Under the pieces are notes generated by a model. The model made no database searches. It was not told the origin of the DNA and was given only the letters and a program-made list of their open reading frames with translations. Shown piece after piece: positions 50,290 through 59,818 of a stretch of DNA of 64,000 nt. The stretch comes from an uncultured Acidobacteriia bacterium (GTDB lineage: Bacteria > Acidobacteriota > Terriglobia > Bryobacterales > Bryobacteraceae). Made by a program: the position numbers and the translations under genes. The stretch is taken from contig CAIXXM010000051.1 in NCBI GenBank assembly GCA_903923395.1, positions 1 to 64,000 on the forward strand. Direction: 5' to 3'. How positions within the stretch are numbered: position 1 is the stretch's first letter; each line of letters opens with the position of its first letter.

Positions 50290-53200
50290 TTAGTTCCGTC
50301 CCAGCACGATTCCGTCCATCGGCTCCAGCGTGACCTTCGTCACCGCGGACCCATCGTTGTATCTCGACGCTGAACGGATATGCAGTGCATCCGCGATGGC
50401 GGGTCCGGCACCCAGGTTACGGATTCTTACCACTGGTGCATCCGCCACGGAGAGTGGTACAGAGGCAATGGTGTGCCATTGGTCGCCGCCGGTCGATTGA
50501 TCCACCGTCACGCTCGAAACCACTTTGCCAGCGGCCACAACTTCGAAGACCACCTGCTTACTCCACGTCGTGGCGGAGGGTGCCGCGGGCCACCAGGCAT
50601 CTATGGTGTAACTGTCATCCGCCCGCAGCGAGAGATCCCATTGCGCCGTTCCAGTGGTGCCGTCGAGTTGATGGCAGGCCGCGCCCCAGGTGTGAAAGTA
50701 AGGGCCCGCCGCTTTCCAGGTCCCGCTGTCGTATTGTGCGGTATGCCACGGGCCGCTGGCGGTGAATTGTGGACTGGCATCGTCAATGATGTATTCGTAA
50801 CGCGGGGCTTGCGTGCCATTGATGCGGTGGAAGCCGCTGCCCAGATCAATGGTCTGCTGTTGCCGTGTGCCATTCAGCAGTGCAATGCCATTGGTGAAAT
50901 CCCGCCGGTAAACATCGGGAGGATGCTGCGCAAGCTGAATTCCATCGAGCCAGACCTGCCCGGTCTGCTGTCCGGCCCAGAATTGAATGCGTGCATCGGT
51001 GACCGTTTCGTTGGCCTGGAAAGTGGCGGTGTATTGCTTCCAATCGGTGCCGATGTTGATGGATTGAGAAAGGCCGTAGTTCCGGTAGTCGCCGCCGTTT
51101 TTCTGCGAATCGACTGCGATCACACGCGCGGTGTCGGCCTTGGCCCAGAAGGTGAGGTCATAAGTGACGCCCCGGGTCAGCTTGCGGTTCTGCTGTTCGA
51201 AGTCCACGTGCCAGTTCGTGCCGTCCACACCGGTAACATCCAGACGCAGGGAGGCGTTGCCCTCCACGAAGGTGGAATGATCCACCGTAGCGGTTGCGGC
51301 CGCCCCGGCGGTCTTGGTAACTTCGAGCAGCCATGTCCCCGTCAAAGAGGCTTCGAAGCCCGCGTTGTCCAACAGGTTTGAGGGATCATAACTGCTGACA
51401 GCAACATTCTGCGCGGCCCCCAGCGGCTGACCGAGGTTGAAATCAAACTCGTCATACCACCAGTCATTGCCATGCCAGGTGTCACCGAACTCATAGGCAT
51501 AATAGCCATCATTCATCAGGGTCACTGCCAGGGCGAAGCGCATGTAAGGGTAATAAGTGCGGGCGAATTCCAGCGTTGACGGCGGAATGTTGGCCTGCGG
51601 GTTATAGCCATATCCATAGCCGATTTGAAACGGCGGTGCACCTTCCACCATCGTGATCACAGGCGTGCGCCCGATGCTCCACCAGTTTTGGTAAGCTGCC
51701 TGCAGACTGGCGAAGGACACCGTGCCATCCGCTGTTTCAGGAGCAAGAAAGCCAATGCTGTCCCCGTTGAAGATGGTGCTGAACTCCGCCGCGGGCGGAC
51801 GCGGCAAATGGCCGGAGGCAAAGGCATTCGGCATCAGTTGCCGGAATGTATTCAGTTCGTGATAGACACCGTCATGCCATGCCCCATCGAGCCACGCGGG
51901 GTCATCGGGAATCCCGTCTTCATTGGCATCGATCTGCACCGGGTTGCCGTAGATATCTGTTTTCAGCCAGGATTGCGTAGTGAAGAAGTTATCGAAGAAG
52001 CATCCATCCAGCAGCAGCCCGCTGTTCAGTAATAACTGGTAGGCGAAGTTCGCTTGATACTCCGCGACGTAGCTCTTCGTCAGATTCAGGCGGAAAGTGC
52101 CGGGCCATACCTCAATCCGCTTGCCGTGGATGTCATGCAGGTAGTAATCCTCGGCAAGGCCGCTGTTCTCAACTGTGTTAATGCTGTTCAGAATCAGGAT
52201 ATTGGGATTCTTCGCCCGTAACTGCTGGATCTGGCCCTGGGTGAACGTTGCCCCCAGATACATATCAATCCGCGCAGCGTGATCAACGCCGCCAGCCCAA
52301 AGTCCGGAAGAGCCCCAGAGATTGCTCTTGCGGGGGAAATCAGGGTTCACAGTTGGTACGGAACGGTAGAGCAGTTGCATGGCATAATCCGGGGAGTTAT
52401 CGCAACGCACATACACCTGATTGACCTTCGCTGGATCTGCAGTTAGACCGGTGATCTGCGTCTGGTGGGCTGACATGCCCTGGCCGGAATCAAACGGCGT
52501 CATATCCTGCAGCGCAGCCGCCGCACCAACGGCATAACCGCAACTGGCGGGCTGGCTGGATTGTACGGAAAGCTGCAGAGAGGTTGTTCCCGGAGCCAGC
52601 AAGGTGCTCGCTGGATTCGGTGCTGTAACTGGAATGCCCTGGTAGGCAAACGTCGGCGAGGAACATGCCCCGGCTTGAAACACCAGGCTGTCTCCGGCGG
52701 AGTAAGTGCCCAGCGGCAGCCAGACCTCATCATTTGCCGGGGGCACAGTGCGTGAGGCATTCGCGGTGATTTCCGCCGCCGTCATCGTTCTGGACCAGAG
52801 CCGCACTTCATCGATCCAATAAGCGGCCGGTGTGCCGCCGGGAGTCTGGCCCAGATAGAAGCGGTCGCTGCCTCCATCCGGTGGAAGATAGTGACCCTCA
52901 TTGTTCTCCGCGGTAAGTACGCCATCCACGTAAAGCCGCATGTTATTCGCGGCGGCGGAGTAAGTGAAGACCACATGATGCCACTCTCCGGCATTCCACG
53001 CCGACATCGCCGCCTGTCCGCCATAAGCCGATTCCCACTTCCCGGCAATCGCCCCGCCGCCGTATATGATCCCTGCCGCGGATTGGGCCACTTTCATGTA
53101 GTCGCCGTTCGGGGCCTGGTACTGAAACAACACGTGCTCCCGCGCGGAATAACCAGGGTCATTGCCAGCGTTGACAGGCGCGATCCACATTTCGACGGCA

Positions 53201-53556
53201 CCCTCTTTGACGTCATACGCTCCTGTTCGCGGATAACTGAGATGCCCGCCGTTTCCCACGGTAAGTGCGGAGCCCCAGCGGCCCTCGCCGAAGGACACGC
53301 CAGACGAACTGAGTGGTGCAATGCCTTCCGTGGATGTGGTGTCGCCGTCTGCATGCAGCAGAAAGGTTTGCGCCACCGTGCCGGGCGTTTGCGCGTTCCC
53401 GTTGATGCCCCACTGGTAGGCCGTCCCGGCTGGCACGGGATGATCGGCGGAGGCAATCAGGAACTTGTAGTCCGCGGACGGCGCGGCACTCCACACGGGG
53501 CAGGTTTGCCCGCTGAGGAGGGTACAGGCCAGACCGAAGCAGACCAGCAATCTCAT
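50290..53556 (-). CDS. Large exported multi-domain putative glycoside hydrolase
   Basis: A 1088-residue secreted protein. After the signal peptide there is a LamG/concanavalin-like domain at about residues 65-265 (VEMWIAPVNAG, GEWHHVVFTYSAAANNMRLYVDG). A short insert follows, then a TIM-barrel-like catalytic region at about 425-740 (NILILNSINTVENSG, LLLDGCFFDNFF, DGDANEDG-like loop, PVITMVEGAPP), resembling hypothetical glycosyl hydrolase family GHL15. A CBM4/9-like jelly roll lies at about 765-905 (NAGFEASLTGTWLLE) and a golvesin-like Xly domain at about 955-1065 (DDSYTIDAWWPAA). The Asp in LLDGCFFDNF may be catalytic. The start is 19 bp from the divergent radical SAM gene. The substrate is unknown, with polysaccharide likely. 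Confidence 0.78.
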   Translation of the reverse strand: MRLLVCFGLACTLLSGQTCPVWSAAPSADYKFLIASADHPVPAGTAYQWGINGNAQTPGTVAQTFLLHADGDTTSTEGIAPLSSSGVSFGEGRWGSALTVGNGGHLSYPRTGAYDVKEGAVEMWIAPVNAGNDPGYSAREHVLFQYQAPNGDYMKVAQSAAGIIYGGGAIAGKWESAYGGQAAMSAWNAGEWHHVVFTYSAAANNMRLYVDGVLTAENNEGHYLPPDGGSDRFYLGQTPGGTPAAYWIDEVRLWSRTMTAAEITANASRTVPPANDEVWLPLGTYSAGDSLVFQAGACSSPTFAYQGIPVTAPNPASTLLAPGTTSLQLSVQSSQPASCGYAVGAAAALQDMTPFDSGQGMSAHQTQITGLTADPAKVNQVYVRCDNSPDYAMQLLYRSVPTVNPDFPRKSNLWGSSGLWAGGVDHAARIDMYLGATFTQGQIQQLRAKNPNILILNSINTVENSGLAEDYYLHDIHGKRIEVWPGTFRLNLTKSYVAEYQANFAYQLLLNSGLLLDGCFFDNFFTTQSWLKTDIYGNPVQIDANEDGIPDDPAWLDGAWHDGVYHELNTFRQLMPNAFASGHLPRPPAAEFSTIFNGDSIGFLAPETADGTVSFASLQAAYQNWWSIGRTPVITMVEGAPPFQIGYGYGYNPQANIPPSTLEFARTYYPYMRFALAVTLMNDGYYAYEFGDTWHGNDWWYDEFDFNLGQPLGAAQNVAVSSYDPSNLLDNAGFEASLTGTWLLEVTKTAGAAATATVDHSTFVEGNASLRLDVTGVDGTNWHVDFEQQNRKLTRGVTYDLTFWAKADTARVIAVDSQKNGGDYRNYGLSQSINIGTDWKQYTATFQANETVTDARIQFWAGQQTGQVWLDGIQLAQHPPDVYRRDFTNGIALLNGTRQQQTIDLGSGFHRINGTQAPRYEYIIDDASPQFTASGPWHTAQYDSGTWKAAGPYFHTWGAACHQLDGTTGTAQWDLSLRADDSYTIDAWWPAAPSATTWSKQVVFEVVAAGKVVSSVTVDQSTGGDQWHTIASVPLSVADAPVVRIRNLGAGPAIADALHIRSASRYNDGSAVTKVTLEPMDGIVLGRN

Positions 53557-53575
53557 AGCTCAAAGTTTATCTGGT

Positions 53576-54685
53576 ATGCCGATTGCATCTGGAGTTACCG
53601 TGATTCGACATCCTCAACATGCTCCCCGGGATTACTCTGTATCCCCCATGAATGTTTATTGGGAAATGACGCAGGCCTGCGCCCTCGCCTGCCGCCATTG
53701 CCGCGCCGCCGCGATCTCGACCGCGCATCCCGATGAGTTAAATCACGAAGAGAGCCTGGCGTTTCTGCGTCAATTGCCGGAATTTGGCGCACCTTACCCG
53801 CAGTTGATTCTCACAGGGGGCGATCCACTTGCCCGTGCCGATCTCTACGAACTCATTGATGAAGCGCGCCGTCTCGATATCAGTGTCTCCATCACGCCGG
53901 CCGCCACGCCTGCTTTGACGCGTGCAGTGCTCGAGAAGCTCAAGGCGCATGGCGTGGAAGGGCTGGGCCTGAGTCTCGATGGTTCCACGCCGGAGCGTCA
54001 TGACTCCATCCGCGGCGTTCCCGGCACCTTCGACCGCACCATGCAGGCTCTGCAATGGGCGCAGGAACTCGGGCTTCCCGTGCAGGTCAATACTTTGGCC
54101 GCGGCGGAGACGGCCGATGACATGCCCGCGGTTTACGAACTGCTGAAGCCCTTCGGCATCGCGCGCTGGAGCCTCTTCTTCCTCATCGCCGTGGGCCGGG
54201 GCAAAGTCCTGCAGCCGTTGACGCCGGAAGAAGGCGAGCATCTGATGGAGTGGATCGCGGACACTTCCCGGATCGCACCGTTCATCGTCGCCACAACCGA
54301 AGCGCCGTCTTACCGCAGGGTGGCGCTGCAGCGCGCCCGCGCCGAAGGCATGACCGGGGAACAAATCAAAGCCAGTGGCGCAACGCGCGGCTACGGCATC
54401 CGCGATGGTCATGGCATCGTGTTCGTCTCGAACACCGGCGAGATCTGCCCGGCGGGTTTTCTGCCCATCACCACAGGAAATGTGAAGCAGCACCGGATCG
54501 CGGAGATTTACCGCAACTCACCGCTGTTCCAGCAACTGCATGACCCTGCGAACTTCGAAGACCGCTGCGGCGTTTGTGATTACCGGACTCTCTGCGGCGG
54601 ATCGAGAGCGCGCGCCTACTCCGCGACAGGGAATCCGCTGGCGTCTGATCCGTTCTGCCAGTTCGAACCGGCGCACGCTTCCTGA
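53576..54685 (+). CDS. Radical SAM/SPASM-domain protein (TIGR04053-like)
   Basis: A 369-residue radical SAM enzyme. The [4Fe-4S] motif is Cys35-x3-Cys39-x2-Cys42 in QACALACRHCRAAA, followed by LILTGGDPL and GLSLDGSTPERHD (with the TIM-barrel Asp). A C-terminal SPASM domain supplies auxiliary-cluster cysteines: GEICPAGFLP, then CGVCDYRTLCGGSRARAY and DPFCQFEP. It resembles TIGR04053 proteins and haem-maturation enzymes (AhbD/NirJ type). No peptide precursor gene is seen nearby, so a role in haem d1-like or cofactor modification is as likely as RiPP maturation. The 19-bp gap to the divergent gene must hold both promoters. Confidence 0.88.
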   Translation: MPIASGVTVIRHPQHAPRDYSVSPMNVYWEMTQACALACRHCRAAAISTAHPDELNHEESLAFLRQLPEFGAPYPQLILTGGDPLARADLYELIDEARRLDISVSITPAATPALTRAVLEKLKAHGVEGLGLSLDGSTPERHDSIRGVPGTFDRTMQALQWAQELGLPVQVNTLAAAETADDMPAVYELLKPFGIARWSLFFLIAVGRGKVLQPLTPEEGEHLMEWIADTSRIAPFIVATTEAPSYRRVALQRARAEGMTGEQIKASGATRGYGIRDGHGIVFVSNTGEICPAGFLPITTGNVKQHRIAEIYRNSPLFQQLHDPANFEDRCGVCDYRTLCGGSRARAYSATGNPLASDPFCQFEPAHAS

Positions 54686-54734
54686 GGAAATCGAGCACAA
54701 CGGACTCGCCGTGACATCCGGTTGGTTCGCGCAG

Positions 54735-54926
54735 AAGCACGCACGCCAGAATGACGTGCGAACAAGCCTCAACGGCCCATACTGGAAATCATCTCGTGTT
54801 TTCAACGGATTAGTTCGTGCGCCATTTTGGCGCGCGTCTTCCGGTTACAAAAAGCACGCAGGCCAGAATGACGTGCAAACAAGCCTAAACGGCCCGTACT
54901 GGAAATCATCTCGTGTTTTCAACGGA
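54735..54926. repeat. Pair of 75-bp direct repeats in a convergent intergenic region
   Basis: Bases 54735-54809 and 54852-54926 are 75 bp each and differ at only four positions, with a period of 117 bp. They fill the gap between two convergent genes, and the second copy ends five bases before the SNF2 gene stop. Both copies contain the inverted pair GCACG...CGTGC, and TCCGGTT precedes both. One plus-strand frame is open through both copies and translates to the recurring QNDV...NGPYWKSSRVFNG, but the repeat nature and position argue that it is not a gene. Confidence 0.85.
54816..54836. terminator. Hairpin between the two 75-bp repeats
   Basis: CGTGCGCCA at 54816-54824 and TGGCGCGCG at 54828-54836 form a nine-pair stem (one G-U) around a TTT loop. 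It lies between convergent genes and could end transcription from either side, though no T-tract follows. Confidence 0.4.
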
Positions 54927-54930
54927 GCCG

Positions 54931-57900
54931 CTAAGACAGCAGCAGTTCCAGGTCTTCCGGCCGCAGATCACGAATCAGAGCATTGTCCTCACCGATGATG
55001 GCGGCCGCGAGGTCCTTCTTGCTCTTCTGGAGTTCCAGGACCTTTTCTTCCACCGTATCCCTGGCGATCAGACGATACGCGAAGACGGCCTTCAACTGGC
55101 CGATACGGTGCGCACGGTCGACCGCCTGAGCCTCCACTGCCGGGTTCCACCAGGGGTCCAGCAGGAAGACATATTCGGCGGCCGTCAGGTTCAAGCCGAG
55201 GCCGCCAGCCTTCAGGCTGATCAGGAACAAGTTACAGGCCGGGTCATTCTGGAAGCGTTCCACGGGAGCCTGCCGGTCTTTCGTCTTGCCGTCCAGGTAT
55301 TCGTAGACAATGCCTTCTTTATCGAGGCGGCTGCGTACGATCTTGAGGAAGCTGGTGAACTGCGAGAAAACCAGCGCTTTGTGGCCGGACTCCAGAACTT
55401 CGCTCAATTGTTCGAGCAGTGCGTCGAGCTTCGCGCTCGGTTCGCCGGACCGTTCCGCATCGATCAAGCCGGGGTGACAAGCCGCCTGCCGCAACCGCAA
55501 CAGCGCTTCGAGCACCATGATCTTCGATTTCGCCAAGCCTTGATGACGGACCTTCTGCAACAGATTGTCCCGGTAATGCTGCCGGAGTTCGTTATAGAGT
55601 TTCCGCTGTGGCGGGTCCAACTCGCAGATCAGCGTCTGCTCAGTCTTGGCGGGAAGCTCCCGGGCCACTTGATCTTTGGTGCGCCGCAGAATGAAGGGGC
55701 GCAAAGCCTGCCGCAGCAACCGGCGCGTATCTTCGTCCGCATTCCGCGCTGCGCCGCCCGTATTCTTGAAGACACTGGCGGAACCCAGCATGCCCGGGTT
55801 GAGGAATTCAAACAGAGACCACAACTCGCCCAAATGATTCTCCACCGGGGTGCCGCTCATGGCCAGGCGGTGATTCGCGCGCAACAACCGCACGGCTTTG
55901 GCCGATTCCGAACTGGAGTTCTTCACTGCCTGTGCTTCATCGAGCACCACATAGTCAAAGGCAATCGACTTCAGGTGAAGAATATCTTTCCGCAGCGTTC
56001 CATAAGTCGTGAGGACCAGGTTGTATTCCGCGAAATCACCGCTTTCCCGGCCTGCGCCACTGTAATCATGGACGCGAAGTTGCGGTGTGAAGCGCTCTGC
56101 TTCCTGCTTCCAGTTGAAGATCAGTGACCGAGGCACCACCACCAGAGACGGACCCAGGTTCTGTTCCCGCCTTGTCTCCAGCATCGCCAGCACCTGCGCC
56201 GTCTTGCCCACGCCCATGTCATCGGCCAGACAGCCGCCGAAAGAATAGCGCCGCAGGAAGTCCATCCAGCCCAGGCCTTCGCGCTGGTAATCCCGCAGAA
56301 CGCCCACAAAGCCATCCGGCTGGCGCGATGATTCCACGCGGTCGAACTGCTTCAGCTCCGCCCGGATCTGCGCGAACTTTTCGTCGTATGAGATCTCCGG
56401 CTGGGCGGCGAGCAGCGCATCGAGCAGACCGGTCTGCGTTCTGCGGAAACGGAAATGATCTCCAGACTCCTCACCCATCCCCGCCAGCATGCCGATCTTC
56501 CGCAGCCACTCTTCGGGCAGGATGCCGTAGCTGCCATCGTCGAGCAGGACCGTGGATTCCCCGCGGCGCAGCGCTTCGAGCAATTGCGGCAGCTTGGCCG
56601 ACACGCCTTCGAACTGCACCGAACCATGCAGTTCAAACCAGTCCACGCCGCTGGTGACTTCCAGTTGCGACGTGCCCGGACGCCGGAACACCTGCCCGGC
56701 CACGTCCACTCGCCAGCCCGCATCGAGCAGTGTTCTTACGCCCCGCGGCAGTTTGGCCGCCGTGAATTCCCACTCCGGCTTGGCCCCCGTATAGTTAGGC
56801 GCTTTGTACTTGGCCCCCGCTTCGGTGAGCAGTTCCGCGGCAGTGTGTTCGGCCGCTTCGTCGCGCAACAGCAAGCGGCGGTTCACCGCATCATAGACGC
56901 CGCGGCCTTCCGACTGCGCTGGCACCGTGCGGCCATCGTAATCGAAACTCAACTGGCCCAGCAGCCGGCCGTCGCGCGAGAAACGGTCCACTTGAATCCA
57001 AATGGCGGGGCGGGGAGCAACCGTAACTTCCTCAAACCGCAGATCCTCCGGCACGCGCAGCGGTGGCACGGATGCCATCCCCAGCAATGTCGCCAGCAGT
57101 TCGTGACTATCCTCCACCGGCGCGTTGATACTGCCCTGACGGCGCATGTGATGCAGCCATTCCACCCGCGCGTCGTCGGCCAGTGGTGCCACTTTGTCTT
57201 GCCGGAACACGAAATCCTGCGTGACCAGGCCGGCCTCGGTCACCTCAATCTCTTCCGTGCCTCTGCGCAGTTTCCCCGTCACCAACAGCGCATTCCCGCT
57301 GCGGTCTTTCTCAATGGCCAGTTCAAAACGCCAGGGCTCGGCTTCCTCCCAGAGCAGCGGGACCATTTCCGAGGCGGAATTCGTTCGCACAAAGCAACGT
57401 CCGGTCTGGATGGCGAGCGGCAAGACGTGGCGCGCCAGCGGATGCCGGACGGTGACCAGTTGCGGCAGGTCGTTATACTCGGCATCCAAATTCCCATACG
57501 CCCGGTTCACCCCGCCGCCCACCAGGGACAGCACTTCCCGGTCAGCCATATGCGGAATGAAGGGGATCTGCCCGCGTTTCAACGCCAGCGGCAACATCTT
57601 TGAGTAACTGCCGTTCAGTTTCCGGTCCCTGGTATACAGTGCAAGCACCAGGCTTGCTGCGGCGGTGCTGGCAGCCATATCCACCACATACACGGCTTCG
57701 CGCTTTTCGGGCCAATCCAGGGGGAAAAGGAGATTACGACCGTCCACGCTGGTGAGGCGTGACTTCCACAGCGGCGGCTTCGGCGGTGCAAGGATCTGCT
57801 CCGCCGCTGGTGGCATCGCTTCCAGAATCAGCGACGGCCCAATATCCAGATTCGCGACTTTGCCGACCGCGCTGAGGTAGGAAGTGCCGTCGGTTGCGAG

Positions 57901-58149
57901 AATTGTGGCCCAAAGATGCTTGCAGGGGCCCCGGCCCTGAAAATCCAGACAGGAGCAGAACAGCAGCAGATCGCCGTCTTCGAACTTGAGTTCGACGTTG
58001 TACTTTTGCGAACCCCGCACAAAGGCGTGAACTTCACGCTCATTGCCGAATTCAATGCTGACCGCGCGGCCCCAGAACAGACTTCTCCCCCGGGCTCGAA
58101 TGTGTTCCGGGAAAAGATGCTGGAATTTATGATTTACAGGAAACGCCAT
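54931..58149 (-). CDS. SNF2-family ATP-dependent helicase with SWIM zinc finger
   Basis: A 1072-residue protein. The N-terminal SWIM zinc finger is Cys65-x-Cys67 ... Cys76-x-His78 (FCSCLDFQGRGPCKHLW). A long strand-rich region (about 100-600) leads to a Swi2/Snf2 ATPase: Walker A in DDMGVGKT, DEAQ box in VLDEAQAVKN, motif III MSGTPVENH, and the C-terminal helicase lobe with ALVFSQFTSF, LKAGGLGLNLTAAEYVF and AVDRAHRIGQ (motif VI). This is the common bacterial RapA/HepA-like SNF2-SWIM architecture, thought to remodel nucleoprotein during transcription or repair. It is alone, with a repeat-bearing region downstream. Confidence 0.93.
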   Translation of the reverse strand: MAFPVNHKFQHLFPEHIRARGRSLFWGRAVSIEFGNEREVHAFVRGSQKYNVELKFEDGDLLLFCSCLDFQGRGPCKHLWATILATDGTSYLSAVGKVANLDIGPSLILEAMPPAAEQILAPPKPPLWKSRLTSVDGRNLLFPLDWPEKREAVYVVDMAASTAAASLVLALYTRDRKLNGSYSKMLPLALKRGQIPFIPHMADREVLSLVGGGVNRAYGNLDAEYNDLPQLVTVRHPLARHVLPLAIQTGRCFVRTNSASEMVPLLWEEAEPWRFELAIEKDRSGNALLVTGKLRRGTEEIEVTEAGLVTQDFVFRQDKVAPLADDARVEWLHHMRRQGSINAPVEDSHELLATLLGMASVPPLRVPEDLRFEEVTVAPRPAIWIQVDRFSRDGRLLGQLSFDYDGRTVPAQSEGRGVYDAVNRRLLLRDEAAEHTAAELLTEAGAKYKAPNYTGAKPEWEFTAAKLPRGVRTLLDAGWRVDVAGQVFRRPGTSQLEVTSGVDWFELHGSVQFEGVSAKLPQLLEALRRGESTVLLDDGSYGILPEEWLRKIGMLAGMGEESGDHFRFRRTQTGLLDALLAAQPEISYDEKFAQIRAELKQFDRVESSRQPDGFVGVLRDYQREGLGWMDFLRRYSFGGCLADDMGVGKTAQVLAMLETRREQNLGPSLVVVPRSLIFNWKQEAERFTPQLRVHDYSGAGRESGDFAEYNLVLTTYGTLRKDILHLKSIAFDYVVLDEAQAVKNSSSESAKAVRLLRANHRLAMSGTPVENHLGELWSLFEFLNPGMLGSASVFKNTGGAARNADEDTRRLLRQALRPFILRRTKDQVARELPAKTEQTLICELDPPQRKLYNELRQHYRDNLLQKVRHQGLAKSKIMVLEALLRLRQAACHPGLIDAERSGEPSAKLDALLEQLSEVLESGHKALVFSQFTSFLKIVRSRLDKEGIVYEYLDGKTKDRQAPVERFQNDPACNLFLISLKAGGLGLNLTAAEYVFLLDPWWNPAVEAQAVDRAHRIGQLKAVFAYRLIARDTVEEKVLELQKSKKDLAAAIIGEDNALIRDLRPEDLELLLS

Positions 58150-58251
58150 CAGGTATCGGTGCAGCGGGAACGGTTACTTCGATCTTACATGGCGGGCTGA
58201 TTCGCCTCAGTGGGGATGCAGCAGATCGCCCGCCTCGAATTCACCTTTCGC

Positions 58252-59133
58252 TCACCACTTCAACCCGGCATCTTCTGCCGCGCCGAGGCAGATCCCGGCC
58301 GCGTCGTAGCTCTCCAGGCCCTTCGCCATCATCGTCAGGTAGCGGTCAATCAGGATGTTCAGCGTCGGCATCGGCACGCGCGCGTCGGATGCCGTCTTCT
58401 GCACCAGATGCATATCCTTCAAAATCAGCGGAATATTGAAGCCAGCCGGTTCGAATTGCGCGTTCACAATAGCCTTGCCATAGTTCACGTAAATGGGGCA
58501 ATTGAAGAGTGTGGAGGTGAACATGTTCAGCAGCGCCGCGCGGGGTACGCCATTCTTTTCCGCCATGGCTGAGGCTTCCGCCATCGCCTCCGTCGCCGCT
58601 GTCAGCAGGAAGTTGCCCGCGAGTTTGACCACATTCGCCGCTCCCGCATCTTCGCCGAAATCAAACACACCCTGGCCAATCCAATCAAAGACCGGCTTGG
58701 CTGCTTCCTTGGCCGCTGCCGCGCCTGAAGCACAGATCCAAAGTTTCCGGGCTGCGGCCGCTTCCGGACGCCCGAAGACCGGTGCCGCCACCAATTGTCC
58801 GCCATACTTCGCGTGCCGTTCCGCCAGTGTGCGGCTGGTTGCGGGAGAAACCGTACTCATGGAAATATGCACGCCGTTGCCCAGCGCGGCGCAGAATTCT
58901 TCATTCGCGATTTCGAGGATCGCACGGTCATCCGAGACGATGGTGACCACGATCCCGCCCGGCACAGCGGCATCGACCGGTGTGGCGGCCGCGACAGCGC
59001 CCTTGGCCAGCAGTGCCGCCGCTTTGTCCGCAGTGCGGTTGTAGACGTGTAGCGGAAAGCCCGACTCCAGCAGGTTGGCGGCGATTGGAAACCCAAGTTT
59101 TCCCAGTCCGATAAAGCCCAGTGTTTGCGTCAT
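58252..59133 (-). CDS. NAD(P)-dependent beta-hydroxyacid dehydrogenase (3-hydroxyisobutyrate dehydrogenase type)
   Basis: A 293-residue enzyme. The cofactor site is LGFIGLGKLGFPIAANL at the N-terminus, the substrate-binding signature appears around VSPATSRTL (usual DxPVSGG/VSP region), and the catalytic-Lys region is VVKLAGNFLLTAATEAM (about residues 167-183). The C-terminal all-helical domain includes ILKDMHLVQKTASD. Members oxidise 3-hydroxyisobutyrate, tartronate semialdehyde or glyoxylate analogues. The ATG at 59133 is where the Rossmann domain begins. It lies 22 bp downstream of greB on the same strand. Confidence 0.9.
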   Translation of the reverse strand: MTQTLGFIGLGKLGFPIAANLLESGFPLHVYNRTADKAAALLAKGAVAAATPVDAAVPGGIVVTIVSDDRAILEIANEEFCAALGNGVHISMSTVSPATSRTLAERHAKYGGQLVAAPVFGRPEAAAARKLWICASGAAAAKEAAKPVFDWIGQGVFDFGEDAGAANVVKLAGNFLLTAATEAMAEASAMAEKNGVPRAALLNMFTSTLFNCPIYVNYGKAIVNAQFEPAGFNIPLILKDMHLVQKTASDARVPMPTLNILIDRYLTMMAKGLESYDAAGICLGAAEDAGLKW

Positions 59134-59155
59134 TTCTCCAGTATTACCCTTCCCC

Positions 59156-59731
59156 TCACGCCTGGGTTTTCTCTGGCTCACGAAATGGCTCCACGTCGAT
59201 GGGCGCATACTGGACTTCCAGGATCGTCAGTTGCTCCGTGCCGCCGGGCGCCTGCAGCACGACGGTATCGCCCTCCGCAGATTTAAGTAACGCCTTTCCC
59301 AGCGGCGAAACCCAGCTGATGTGGTTGCGGCTGAGGTCCACCTCATCGGTGCCTACAATGCTGACCACCCGCTCCCCGCCCGCGGCATTGGCGTAACGAA
59401 CCGTTGCCCCGAAGAATGCCCGGTCAGAGGCCTGTTTGGAGCGGGGGGCTGCGGGGTCCACCACCACGGCGGCTTCGATGCGTTTCGTGAGAAAGCGAAT
59501 CCGTCCATCAATCTGGCGCAGGCGGCGTTTGCCGTACTGATAATCAGCATTCTCACTGCGGTCGCCATTGCCAGCAGCCCAGGCCACCACTTCGGTCACG
59601 GCTGGCCGCTCCTTAAGCAGGAGATATTGCAGTTCGAGTTTGAGCCGCTGCAATCCGCCGGGGGTGATGTAGTTCTTGACTGCCGTTCCCGGTTCGTCCG
59701 GTTTTGGTTTTCTGGTAAAACCTTTCCGCAT
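59156..59731 (-). CDS. greB: Transcription elongation factor GreB
   Basis: A 191-residue GreA/GreB-family protein that enters the RNA polymerase secondary channel and stimulates cleavage of backtracked RNA. The N-terminal coiled coil includes YITPGGLQRLKLELQYLL, with the acidic tip WAAGNGDRSENADYQYGKRR (Asp and Glu at the tip). The RRLRQIDGRIRFLTKRIEAA block is characteristic of GreB. The C-terminal FKBP-like domain ends SPLGKALLKSAEGDTVVLQAP. It is about 30 residues longer than E. coli GreB, from short N- and C-terminal extensions. The 3-hydroxyisobutyrate-dehydrogenase-like gene follows closely. Confidence 0.9.
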   Translation of the reverse strand: MRKGFTRKPKPDEPGTAVKNYITPGGLQRLKLELQYLLLKERPAVTEVVAWAAGNGDRSENADYQYGKRRLRQIDGRIRFLTKRIEAAVVVDPAAPRSKQASDRAFFGATVRYANAAGGERVVSIVGTDEVDLSRNHISWVSPLGKALLKSAEGDTVVLQAPGGTEQLTILEVQYAPIDVEPFREPEKTQA

Positions 59732-59818
59732 GCCTTCAGCCCTTCGTCACGCCGGTGGGTGCCTCTTGGTTCAGCATATCCCTGTGGGGGTATGGTGTGG
59801 GAGAGGGGAACAGGGCAA

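Noticed and set aside
53576-54685. RiPP biosynthetic cluster around the radical SAM/SPASM gene
   Set aside because: No small precursor-like gene, peptidase or transporter adjoins it.
54735-54926. CRISPR-like array
   Set aside because: Only two copies of 75 bp with a 42-bp gap, no further repeats and no cas genes nearby.
54540-54998. A plus-strand frame encoding a repeated NGPYWKSSRVFNG peptide
   Set aside because: It arises from the 75-bp DNA repeat in an intergenic gap and overlaps the radical SAM gene end in another frame.
54913-57603. Two long plus-strand open frames (about 400 and 380 codons)
   Set aside because: Both are antisense to the SNF2/SWIM helicase and show no family motif.
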